NCBI RefSeq assembly: GCF_001921215.1
Contig: NZ_MSIF01000031.1
Coordinates: forward strand, 25,855-89,854
Reading direction: 5' to 3'
Length of the DNA stretch: 64,000 bases
Source: Actinophytocola xinjiangensis
Lineage (GTDB): Bacteria; Actinomycetota; Actinomycetes; Mycobacteriales; Pseudonocardiaceae
The translations under genes and the position numbers were made by a program. A model generated the notes under the pieces. It did not search any database and was not told where the DNA came from. It worked only from the letters and a program-made list of their open reading frames with translations. Each line of letters opens with the position of its first letter. The first letter of the stretch is position 1. Shown piece after piece: positions 42,470-50,537 of this stretch.

Positions 42470-43600
42470 TCACGCGGCGGTGTCGAGCGACACGCGTCCG
42501 GTCGGGCCGGCCAGCACGTCGAGCAGGGTGGCCAGCAGGTCGGGGTCGGTGTCCCGGCCGAGCACGGTGGCCGCCAGCCGGAACGGGTCCACATAGGACG
42601 ATCGGCCGGCCAGCGGGGCCAGCGACACCCGCTCGCCGGGACGGGCCTGGTCGAGGAGCCCGGCCGCGCGGCGCACCCACCGCCGGAACCGGTCATGGGT
42701 GAACGACGCGCCGGCCGTCCGCCCCAGTCCGGCCAGCAGGTAGAGCCGGTAGCCCAGCGCGAACGCCGCCTCGCCGTACTCGTCGGCGAATCCGTGCGCG
42801 AGCGCGCCGACCGTGTAGCCGCGCCAGTCGCCGTGGCGCGCCGAGCGGACGCTGCCATTGAGCGGCACCCGCGCGAACTCCAGCCGCGACACCCCCACGC
42901 CGAACGCGCCGAGCACGTGCGCCACCGTGCGGTAGTCGGCCCGCAGCTCCGGGTCGTGCGCCAGCACCACGTGGTCGTGGCCGGCCAGCAGCGGCACCAG
43001 CTCGCACAGCGTGGTCACCAGGTAGTTGGCGTGCCCGTCGGCGCCCACGACCATCCGCAGCGGCAGGCCGGCCGAGGTGGCGTCCAGGTACACCGGCGCG
43101 CCGAAGGACCGGCCGTCGATCGCCAGGTGCCGCACCGCCAGCTCGTCGACCAGGTCGTCGACCGCCATCGGCGCCGGACCGGTGCGACCGAAGGACGGGT
43201 CACGCATCCCCAGCGTGCGGTAGTGGCGGGCCCACAGGTCCAGCAGCCGGACGCTGACCGGGTGCGCCCAGCCCTCCGCCGCCCGCGCCACCACCGGGGC
43301 CAGCGCCGCGTTGGACACCGGCTCGCCCCGCTGGAACTCGGTGTACAGCTCGCCGATCCGCTCCTCCGAGCACGCCGGGGCGTCCAGGCCGGGGTGGACC
43401 CGGTCGAGGTACTCCCAGAACCCGGCGACCTGGCGGCTGCCGGCGTGCGCCAGCGGCGTGTACACGTGGGTGACCTCGGCGAAGGTCGCGGTCGCCCGGT
43501 GCAGCATGTCCATCGGCAGCAGCACCTTCAGGTGCGAGGGGGTCAGTGGTTTGGTCGGGCTGACGGTCACCGGGGCCAGCAGCACCCTCGGCCGGCTCAC
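42470..43600 (-). CDS. Unrecognised 376-aa operon protein
   Basis: Soluble, no membrane segment. It has an ordered N terminus (LTPSHLKVLLPMDMLHRATATF, then AGSRQVAGFWEYLDR), a middle with PVYLDATSAGLPLRMVVGADGHANYLVTTLCELVPLLAGHDHVVLAHDPEL, and a basic C-terminal part with RHGDWRGYTVGALAHGFADEYG. The HxK-like start and Rossmann-like middle could suggest nucleotide binding, but I know no family. The GTG at 43600 overlaps the HIT stop by 4 bases, so it is translated with the HIT protein and probably acts in the same step. Confidence 0.8.
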   Translation of the reverse strand: MSRPRVLLAPVTVSPTKPLTPSHLKVLLPMDMLHRATATFAEVTHVYTPLAHAGSRQVAGFWEYLDRVHPGLDAPACSEERIGELYTEFQRGEPVSNAALAPVVARAAEGWAHPVSVRLLDLWARHYRTLGMRDPSFGRTGPAPMAVDDLVDELAVRHLAIDGRSFGAPVYLDATSAGLPLRMVVGADGHANYLVTTLCELVPLLAGHDHVVLAHDPELRADYRTVAHVLGAFGVGVSRLEFARVPLNGSVRSARHGDWRGYTVGALAHGFADEYGEAAFALGYRLYLLAGLGRTAGASFTHDRFRRWVRRAAGLLDQARPGERVSLAPLAGRSSYVDPFRLAATVLGRDTDPDLLATLLDVLAGPTGRVSLDTAA

Positions 43601-44454
43601 CGCCCCTCCTCCGCCAGCTCCAGCGCCGCCCGGATCTTCGCGACGACCGACTCCGCCTCGGAAACACTGCAATAGCCCGGATTCCCGATGAACGTCCGTC
43701 CACTCGGGACCTCACCGATCCTGGGCACCAGCCAGACGTGGAAGTGCGGCGCGCCCTCCATGCAGGAGAACACGTGCACCCTCGGCGCGCCGGTCGCCTC
43801 GCGCACCGGCCCGACGAACCGGCGGATCAGCCGGCCGATCGAGCGCGACTCCTCGTCGTCGAGGTCGGACCAGTCCAGGAAGTGCCGGTGCGACTCGATG
43901 AGCAGCGTCCCCGCCGGCCAGAACGGCGTCGGCCCGTGGCCCACCCGCCACACGCCGTCGTCGAGCAGGTGCCCGCCGGGCGGGGTGGGGTAGCCGGCGT
44001 GTGCGGGCAGCGTCGTGCCCTCGTACTTGACGCAGATGTGGCAGTGCGGCTCGCTGGGCGTGAACGCCTCCAGCAGGCGGCTGAACGGGTCCCGGAACGC
44101 GGTCAGCGGCTCCAGGCCGGCGTGGCGGGTGTACCACTCGTCGAGCGCGGCGGCCGAGGCCACCGGGTCGGGCGTGCGCGCCGGCTCCACCGCGCCGAAC
44201 CGCTCGCGGGCGTCGTCGGCTCCCAGACCGGTGACCGCGCCGACCTCGTCCCACGAACCGCCGCGTTCCCGCACGTGCGCGACGATCGACTCCCGCACCG
44301 CCGGGATCTCGGTGTTCAGCAGCGCCCACAGGCGCCGCGCCAACCCCTCGTCCTCGGCGGCGACCGCCACCCGCAACGCCTCGGACAGGTCGCGCAGACG
44401 CTCCGACATGGACAGTCGGGCCAGGTCGGCGCCGGAGAAGCTCGTCGGGTCCAC
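43597..44454 (-). CDS. HIT-family protein with N-terminal helical domain
   Basis: 285 aa. The C-terminal half is HIT-like: CHIC near residue 140 (a possible zinc site), LLIESHRHFLDWSDL and the catalytic-type HFHVWLVPR. HIT proteins cleave or transfer nucleotidyl groups through a His intermediate. The N-terminal part is helical (SWDEVGAVTGLGADDARERFG, HTH-like). It may act on a nucleotidylated or phosphorylated intermediate of this pathway; the substrate is unknown. ATG at 44454, 18 bases after the preceding gene. Confidence 0.82.
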   Translation of the reverse strand: MDPTSFSGADLARLSMSERLRDLSEALRVAVAAEDEGLARRLWALLNTEIPAVRESIVAHVRERGGSWDEVGAVTGLGADDARERFGAVEPARTPDPVASAAALDEWYTRHAGLEPLTAFRDPFSRLLEAFTPSEPHCHICVKYEGTTLPAHAGYPTPPGGHLLDDGVWRVGHGPTPFWPAGTLLIESHRHFLDWSDLDDEESRSIGRLIRRFVGPVREATGAPRVHVFSCMEGAPHFHVWLVPRIGEVPSGRTFIGNPGYCSVSEAESVVAKIRAALELAEEGR

Positions 44455-44472
44455 GTGCTGGTCCTTCCTCGA

Positions 44473-45111
44473 TCAGGCGGCGGTCAGCCAGGTGTAGGGG
44501 TAGGGGTCGGCATCGGCGCCGGGGCCGGGGCCGGGCAGGACCCTGGCGTGCACGGGCTGGCGCACCGAGGCGATGGTCGGCTCGTGGCGCACCCGCACCC
44601 TGGCGTAGGGCGGCAGCCGGCCCAGCAGCACGGCCTCGGCCAGCGTGTGGTGCACGTGCACCAGGTAGTCGGCCAGCGTCAGCCCCGCGACCGCGACCCG
44701 CAGCAGGTACGGGGCGCCGGTGCCCGGCACGTCCCGCTCGGCCGGCAGGTCGCCGGTGACCGGCTTGAGCAGCCGGCTCAACCCCGGCAGCCGCCCGGAC
44801 GGATAGGGCCCCAGCCACGCGGTGCTCCCCCCTGGCGCGACGAACCGGGGCCGGTTGCGTTCCGGCAGGTTGGCCGGATCGCCGAACAGGAACCGGGTCC
44901 TGGTCCACGACCGCCGCCAGGCCCCGGCCTCCTGCTCGTCCAGGGAGGCGGCGAACGCGCACGCCCCGCGCACCAGCCCGGCGACGTCGGGCGAGCGCAG
45001 CAGCACCAGCACCGTGCTCTCCACCGCGTCACGGTCGGGTTCGGCGTCCGGGCGGCCGGTCACCCACTCGGCGCGCTCGGCCAGCAGCCCGGTCAGCAGC
45101 GCCCTGGTCAC
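44473..45111 (-). CDS. Unrecognised 212-aa operon protein
   Basis: Begins with GTG 45111, overlapping the kinase stop by 4 bases. It has a helical N terminus (LLAERAEWVTG...VLVLLRSPDVAGLVRGACAFAASL) and a segment AGLTLADYLVHVHHTLAEAVLLGRLPPYARVRVRHEPT. No family is recognised, and no signal or membrane segment is seen. Position between the kinase and HIT genes suggests a part in the same phosphoryl/nucleotidyl chemistry. Confidence 0.78.
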   Translation of the reverse strand: MTRALLTGLLAERAEWVTGRPDAEPDRDAVESTVLVLLRSPDVAGLVRGACAFAASLDEQEAGAWRRSWTRTRFLFGDPANLPERNRPRFVAPGGSTAWLGPYPSGRLPGLSRLLKPVTGDLPAERDVPGTGAPYLLRVAVAGLTLADYLVHVHHTLAEAVLLGRLPPYARVRVRHEPTIASVRQPVHARVLPGPGPGADADPYPYTWLTAA

Positions 45112-45728
45112 GACACCGCTCCCACCGCGGCGACGACCTTCGCCAGCACCGCCTCCGGCGGCTCGGTGCCGTCCACGACGGTCACCGGGAGGTCACCGAT
45201 CTCGGCGAACATCCGTTCCCGGAGATCGTGCTGGAAGCGGGTGAACGACTCCTCGGTGGCCTCGGCGCCGTAGTGCTCGAACACGCTGGCCAGCGCGCCG
45301 TCGCCGGCCCGCGCCCAGGTCACCGCCGGCGGCACGTCCAGGTACACCACGCCCTCCGGGCGGGGGAACGAGCGCCAGTGGTCGAAGGTCGGCTCGTGGG
45401 TCACGCCCCGCAGCGCACACGCGGCCATCGGCTTGTAGTAGTAGGAGTCGATGACGACCGGCCCTGGGCCGGCCTGCCTGGCCAGCGCGTCACGCTGGTG
45501 CAGGATCACCGGGTGCATCACCGAGAGCACCAGCTCGTGGGTGTAGCGGGTGCCGGCGAAGGGCAGCGCGTCGGGAATCCACAGGCCGCGCACCTTCGAC
45601 ACCAGCGCGCGTTCGCCGAGGAACTCGTCGTCGTGGGACACCACCGTCACCCCGGCGGCGCGCAACCCGGCCAGCGCCGAGGACTTGCCGGCGAAGTCCG
45701 GCCCGAGCAACGTCCAGAACGGGGTCAT
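45108..45728 (-). CDS. P-loop kinase (thymidylate-kinase-like)
   Basis: 206 aa. Walker A is GPDFAGKSSALAGL at residues 8-21, the DEFLGER region follows, and VVIDSYYYKPMA and EGVVYLDVPPAVTWAR resemble the DR(Y/F) and later segments of dTMP kinases. Whether it phosphorylates a nucleotide or a pathway intermediate cannot be told. ATG at 45728 overlaps the UbiA stop by 4 bases. Confidence 0.8.
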   Translation of the reverse strand: MTPFWTLLGPDFAGKSSALAGLRAAGVTVVSHDDEFLGERALVSKVRGLWIPDALPFAGTRYTHELVLSVMHPVILHQRDALARQAGPGPVVIDSYYYKPMAACALRGVTHEPTFDHWRSFPRPEGVVYLDVPPAVTWARAGDGALASVFEHYGAEATEESFTRFQHDLRERMFAEIGDLPVTVVDGTEPPEAVLAKVVAAVGAVS

Positions 45729-46624
45729 CCGAACGCTCCCTTCGTGAGCAGGCCGACGGCGAGGAAACTCGTGTACATGGCGGGGATGTAGGCCAGCGTC
45801 GGCATCAGCGGCCAGCGGATCGCGCCCCGGGCGAACCGGGCGACCGACACCGCCGGCAGCACCAGCGGCACCAGCACCAGCCAGCCCCAGCCCAGGCCCG
45901 GCCGCCACGGCTCGATCACCACCAGCACGACGGTCGTGGCGGCGACCGCGGCGGCCAGCGCGGCCAGCGACGTGCCGGACGGTCCGAGCACGGTGACGTA
46001 GGTCCGCTCCCCCGGCTTCGGGCGGCGGGTCGCCTTGCGGCCGAACTCCAGGCACATCGCGCCGACGGTCACCGCCAGCACCGCGACGATGCCGGGGGCG
46101 CTGGGCCCGAGGCCCTCCGCGCGCAGGAAACCCGAATACACGTAGAGGCTCAGCAGGGTCTGGATCGGCAGGTTCACCGCCACCTGAAGTCCGAGGCGGT
46201 CGGGGTGCGGCCAGCCGGCGAACCGGTCGATGGCGATCACCGCGCCGGTGTAGGCCATCTGCACGGCCAGCATCACCAGCGCGGTCCCGCGCCAGGAGTT
46301 GAGCGCCAGCAGCGCCACGCTGCCCAGGACGACCATGGTCAGCAGGTCACGTTCGCTGACCAGGCCGGCCGGCAGCGGGCGGCCCGGGTTGTGCTCGCGG
46401 TCGTAGTCCAGGTCGCGGATGTCGTCGAGGCCGCGCATCAGCAGCATCGCCAGCACCACGGTGACGACCGTGATCACCAGTTCGGTGTCCGGGCGCCACG
46501 CGGTCACCGTGCCGGTGACGCTGGCGAACAGCGCGGTCAGGCCCAACGCCCAGGAGATCGTGTACGGCAGCTGGATCGCCGGCCGGTAGGCGAGGCGCAC
46601 GTAGCCGGCCCATCTGCGGATCAT
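45725..46624 (-). CDS. UbiA-family prenyltransferase
   Basis: 299-aa membrane prenyltransferase with eight or nine hydrophobic helices. The first Asp-rich motif is GLDDIRDLDYDREHNPGRPL near residue 65, binding prenyl diphosphate through Mg2+. Family members attach prenyl chains to aromatic acids or other acceptors. With an orsellinate-type PKS converging on this operon, prenylation of an orsellinate-derived ring is an attractive reading, but glycerol-phosphate or other acceptors are also known. The ATG overlaps the stop of the PEP-synthase-like gene by 4 bases. Confidence 0.9.
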   Translation of the reverse strand: MIRRWAGYVRLAYRPAIQLPYTISWALGLTALFASVTGTVTAWRPDTELVITVVTVVLAMLLMRGLDDIRDLDYDREHNPGRPLPAGLVSERDLLTMVVLGSVALLALNSWRGTALVMLAVQMAYTGAVIAIDRFAGWPHPDRLGLQVAVNLPIQTLLSLYVYSGFLRAEGLGPSAPGIVAVLAVTVGAMCLEFGRKATRRPKPGERTYVTVLGPSGTSLAALAAAVAATTVVLVVIEPWRPGLGWGWLVLVPLVLPAVSVARFARGAIRWPLMPTLAYIPAMYTSFLAVGLLTKGAFG

Positions 46625-49296
46625 GAGTCACCATCCAGGATGCGGACGGTGCCGGCGGCACCGTCGACCTCGACCACGGCCCCGTCGGGGATGCGGGTGG
46701 TCGCCTCCGGCAGCGCGACGACCGTCGGGATGCCGAGCAGCCGGCCGGTGATCGCGGTGTGGGAGAGCAACGTTCCCCGCTCGACCACGAGCGCCTTGGC
46801 CGACATCATCAGGAACAGCCAGCCCGGGTCGGTGGCGCGGGCGACCAGGATCCTGTCCCTGGTCTCGTCGGCGGTGACCGTCGGTTCGAGCACGACCATC
46901 GCCCGCCCGCGCACGGTCCCCGCGCACGAGGCCAACCCGACCAGTTCGGCCGGCCCCTGCCCGCCGCCGGCCGTGGCCGGCTCGGGGACCGCGGTCTCCA
47001 GTGCCACGGTCAGCGGCTGGTCGCCGCCGGTGGCGATGCGCGGCGGGAACGTGCGGTCGGCCTCGATCCAGCCGGCCCGCTCCGCGCCCCGCACGGCCGC
47101 CAGCGACCGCAGGTCCGCGCCGGCGACGGTGCCGTCGAACGCGCCGAGGACCTCCTCGACGGTCAGGTCGAGCACGTCCCTCGGGTGGTCCAGCCGCCCG
47201 GCGGCGACCAGGTGCTCGCCCAGGCGCAGCAGCATGGCCCGCAGGTCGCCGAACAGCTGGCTGCGGCAGAAGCGGGTGTCCTCCCGCACCCGCAGCAGGG
47301 TGCGCATCGCGGTGAACAGCACCCGCAGCACCGCGCGGCGCGGCGGCTGGCGCACGTGGCGGCGCAGTTCGCGCCGGGCGTCGCGGTTGACCCGGTCGCC
47401 GGTGGCGGTGATGTCGGCGACGGTCTGGCCCTGGCGCAGGTAGGCGCGCACGGCGTGCAGGACCGTCCACGGTTCCTCGCGCGGGGTGAGCGCCTCCAGC
47501 TTGAGGTCGGCCAGGCCCCGGTCGCCGTAGCGGCGCAGGTGTTCGCGCAGCGCGTCGGCGAACGCGGTGCCGTGCCGGCCGGCGGTCAGCTCGGCCCACA
47601 GCAGACGCGGGTCGGTGTCGGACAGGATGGCCGCGCGCAGCGCCGGGGACCGGCCGGCGAGCGTGGCGAGGTCGACCGCCGAGTGCAGGGCCAGCGCCGA
47701 ACGGTTGGGGCGTCCGCCGCTGAGCATCCCGTTGAGCACGCTGCGGTCGGCGCCGGGCGCCCAGCGGCGCAGCAGCGCGCCGACCGCCCAGGTCGCGGTG
47801 AACAGGAACACGCCGTTGGCGAGGGTGAGCCCCCAGCGGCGGCCGACTTCAGTCCACAGTGCACGGTAGGTGGCGACCACCTCGGCCGGGCCGGCGGCGC
47901 TGACGTCGGTGGTGGCGTGGAACTCGTCCCACCAGCGCAGGAAGTCACGCACGCGGCGGGGGTGGGCCAGCGCCCGGCCGGCGATCTCGGTGAGGTGCAC
48001 GACCCGGGCGAGCCGGCCGACGGGCTTGCGTTCACGGCCGGCGACGCCCAGCGCCTCCTCCCACGTCGACCACAGTGGACGGAAGCAGCGCATCAGGCCG
48101 TGCAGGTGGTACCAGTTGTCGATGGCGTAGTAGATGTGGCCGTCGAGGTAGCCGACCATGCGGCGCAAACGTTCGCGGTTGCGCCGGATCTGGCTGGCCG
48201 GTACACCCATCCGGCGGTAGAGGTCGGTGAAGCCGACCTCGAACAGCTCCCGACCGAGCGAGTAGGTCAGCGCACAGCTCACCCCGGGGAAGCTCTCGGT
48301 GATGTTGTTGTTGTCCCACAGGTGAACCGGCGCCTCGGGCGGGGCGGCGACGATCGGCCGCGCCTGTACCAGGTGGACGGTGCCGTCGGGGTCGATGGCG
48401 CCCTCGATGTCCTGCGGGCCGCCGAAGTGGTCCTCGACGCGGGCGGTGAGCGCGGCGATCTCGCGGACCTCCCGGTCGGACAGCGCCGGCCGGTCGGCGA
48501 GCGCCGGGTCGACCGGGACACGGACCGGTCCGGCCGCCGGGCGGTCCGGATCACGACCCAGCGCACGGGTCTTGACCTCGACGCGGGCCTCGATCGCGCC
48601 GGTGGCGTGGTCGACGAAGAAGTGGTCGATGTCGGCCTTCTCGGCCACGATGCCCTCGCCGATGCCGTAGGCGGCGGCGATCACGCAGCGGTCCGACCCG
48701 TCGCGCGGGTCCCGGGTGAACGCCACGAAGGACCTGGTGGCGGGCACCATCCGCTGCACGCCGACGGCCACCCGCGCGGCGAACGGGTCCAGGCCCCGGT
48801 GTTCGCGGTAGAGCACGGCCTCGGCGTTGAAGCCCGACGCCCAGCAGTCGGCGACCCGGTCGGCGACCTCCTCGCGGCGGACGTAGAGGAAACTGTCGCT
48901 CAGGCCGGCGAACGGGTCCTGCGCGGAGTCCTCTCCGGACTCGCCGGAACCGTTGGGCACCACACAGGCGCGGACGGCGACCAGCCCCGACGGGCCGGCG
49001 ATCTCGTCGAACCGTTCGGCGAGGGTTCGGCGCAGCGAGTCGGGCACGCCGGCTTCGCGGATCCGGTCCCGCAGCAGCTGCGCGCGCTGCGGCGCCGGGC
49101 CGTTCTCGGTGGTGTCATCGGATACCAGCGGGGCCACTACCTGGTCGAACAGTGACACCGGGACGCAGACCAGCCGGGGAATCGGAAAACCGGCTGAGGC
49201 GAGCGCCGCCTGGCGCGCGAACTTGTGACCAGAAACCGACGGGTCGGCAATTGACCAACCGTCGGTTAAGAGCGGGTCGGAGTCGGTGTTCGGCAT
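46621..49296 (-). CDS. PEP-synthase/rifampin-phosphotransferase-like dikinase
   Basis: 891-aa single-chain dikinase-type phosphotransferase, first gene of the operon. The ATP-grasp domain covers residues 20-330: GHKFARQAALASAGFPIPRLVCVP, SGLVAVRACVV, a DSAQDPFAGL segment and FGGPQDIEGAIDPDGTVHLVQARP. A helical middle follows from 340. The C-terminal swivel domain has phospho-His in VVERGTLLSHTAITGRLLGIP near 846. The layout matches rifampin phosphotransferase and related antibiotic- or metabolite-phosphorylating enzymes rather than housekeeping PEP synthase, which has a PEP-binding barrel. Acceptor unknown. ATG at 49296. Confidence 0.87.
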   Translation of the reverse strand: MPNTDSDPLLTDGWSIADPSVSGHKFARQAALASAGFPIPRLVCVPVSLFDQVVAPLVSDDTTENGPAPQRAQLLRDRIREAGVPDSLRRTLAERFDEIAGPSGLVAVRACVVPNGSGESGEDSAQDPFAGLSDSFLYVRREEVADRVADCWASGFNAEAVLYREHRGLDPFAARVAVGVQRMVPATRSFVAFTRDPRDGSDRCVIAAAYGIGEGIVAEKADIDHFFVDHATGAIEARVEVKTRALGRDPDRPAAGPVRVPVDPALADRPALSDREVREIAALTARVEDHFGGPQDIEGAIDPDGTVHLVQARPIVAAPPEAPVHLWDNNNITESFPGVSCALTYSLGRELFEVGFTDLYRRMGVPASQIRRNRERLRRMVGYLDGHIYYAIDNWYHLHGLMRCFRPLWSTWEEALGVAGRERKPVGRLARVVHLTEIAGRALAHPRRVRDFLRWWDEFHATTDVSAAGPAEVVATYRALWTEVGRRWGLTLANGVFLFTATWAVGALLRRWAPGADRSVLNGMLSGGRPNRSALALHSAVDLATLAGRSPALRAAILSDTDPRLLWAELTAGRHGTAFADALREHLRRYGDRGLADLKLEALTPREEPWTVLHAVRAYLRQGQTVADITATGDRVNRDARRELRRHVRQPPRRAVLRVLFTAMRTLLRVREDTRFCRSQLFGDLRAMLLRLGEHLVAAGRLDHPRDVLDLTVEEVLGAFDGTVAGADLRSLAAVRGAERAGWIEADRTFPPRIATGGDQPLTVALETAVPEPATAGGGQGPAELVGLASCAGTVRGRAMVVLEPTVTADETRDRILVARATDPGWLFLMMSAKALVVERGTLLSHTAITGRLLGIPTVVALPEATTRIPDGAVVEVDGAAGTVRILDGDS

Positions 49297-49519
49297 TGCT
49301 GAGCCCCCGGAATCTCCTGCGGCTGCGTTGGTTCGGGACAGTCTGGCACGCAGTGTCGGAGGGACCGTTCTCTCAACGTGCTGCCTCCCCAGGTCGGGGC
49401 TCCACCCTGGACGGTTCTTTCTGCGTGCGGTCTCCCGCATTCCTTATTGAACGGACCGAATTCCTGCAGCAGGGTCTCAGCAGGCGAAATGACCCTCGGT
49501 AAAAGGATTGGACTGCGAC
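49297..49519. promoter_or_regulatory. Divergent promoter region of the 13-gene operon and AKR
   Basis: 223 bases between the dikinase gene (leftward) and the aldo/keto reductase (rightward). No clear palindrome or SARP heptamer set is visible to me. It must hold the operon promoter, because every later gene of the operon begins within 30 bases of, or overlaps, the previous one. Confidence 0.5.
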
Positions 49520-50536
49520 GTGACGAACACCGAGACGGCATTACCGGTGACCACACTCGGCGCGACCGGCCCGCTGGTCGGCACGCAGGGCCTGGGCTGC
49601 ATGGGGATGAGCGAGTTCTACGGCCCGAGCGACGAGGCCGACTGCCGGGCCACCCTGGACCGGGCGGCGGAGCTGGGGGTGACCCTGTTCGACACGGCGG
49701 ACAACTACGGCCACGGCCACAACGAGCGGCTGCTGGGCCCGTTCGCGCGGGCCAACCGGGACCGGGTGCTGGTGTCCACGAAGTTCGGCCTGGTGCGACG
49801 GGAGGACGACCCGCACTACCGGGGGATCGACAACTCGGTGGCGCACCTGCGCGCGTCGGTCGAGGGCAGCCTGCGCCGCCTGGGAACCGAGGCGGTCGAC
49901 GTCCACTTCGCGCACCGGATCGACCCCGGGGTGCCCATCGAGGACACCGTCGGCGCGATGGCCGGGCTGGTGACCGAGGGGAAGGTCCGCCACCTGGGAC
50001 TGTGCGAGGTGTCCGGTGAGCAGCTGCGGGCGGCACACGCGGTGCACCCGATCGCGGCCGTGCAGTCGGAGTGGTCCCTGTTCTCCCGCGAGGTGGAGGC
50101 CGACGTGGTGGGGGTCGCCGCCGAGCTGGGGGTGGCGCTGATGCCGTTCTGCCCGCTGGGGCGCGGTTTCCTGACCGGCGCGTTCACCACCGCCGACGAG
50201 CTGTCGGCCGATGACTTCCGTCGCCACATGCCCCGCTTCACGGGGAGCAACGCCACGCACAACGCGCACCTGCTCCAACCACTGCACCAGATCGCCGCCA
50301 CGCGCGGGATCACGCCAGGTCAGGTGGCCCTGGCCTGGGTTCACGGCCGCGCGGCCGCGCACGGCCTACCGGTGGTCCCGATCCCCGGTACCCGCCGCCG
50401 GTCCCGCCTGGCCGAGAACGTGGCGGCGGCGTCGCTCACCCTCACCGCGCCCGAACAGACCGCCCTCGACGGCCTGGCCGCGCAGGTGGCCGGCCACCGT
50501 CTGGCCGGCCTGTCCTTCGCCCCGGACAGGATCTGA
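49520..50536 (+). CDS. Aldo/keto reductase
   Basis: 338-aa NADPH-dependent aldo/keto reductase. Tetrad: Asp and Tyr in LFDTADNYGHGHNE, Lys in VSTKFG, His in VHFAHRID; the cofactor region is VPIPGTRRRSRLAENVAA. GTG 49520 (VTNTETALP) is the likely start. It is divergent from the dikinase operon and is followed by the SnoaL/O-methyltransferase fusion with a one-base gap, so it may tailor the same product. Confidence 0.92.
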   Translation: MTNTETALPVTTLGATGPLVGTQGLGCMGMSEFYGPSDEADCRATLDRAAELGVTLFDTADNYGHGHNERLLGPFARANRDRVLVSTKFGLVRREDDPHYRGIDNSVAHLRASVEGSLRRLGTEAVDVHFAHRIDPGVPIEDTVGAMAGLVTEGKVRHLGLCEVSGEQLRAAHAVHPIAAVQSEWSLFSREVEADVVGVAAELGVALMPFCPLGRGFLTGAFTTADELSADDFRRHMPRFTGSNATHNAHLLQPLHQIAATRGITPGQVALAWVHGRAAAHGLPVVPIPGTRRRSRLAENVAAASLTLTAPEQTALDGLAAQVAGHRLAGLSFAPDRI

Positions 50537-50537
50537 G

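Noticed and set aside
46621..49296. Housekeeping PEP synthase
   Set aside because: The order is ATP-grasp, helical middle, swivel His at the C terminus, with no PEP-binding barrel after it, and it leads a biosynthetic operon.
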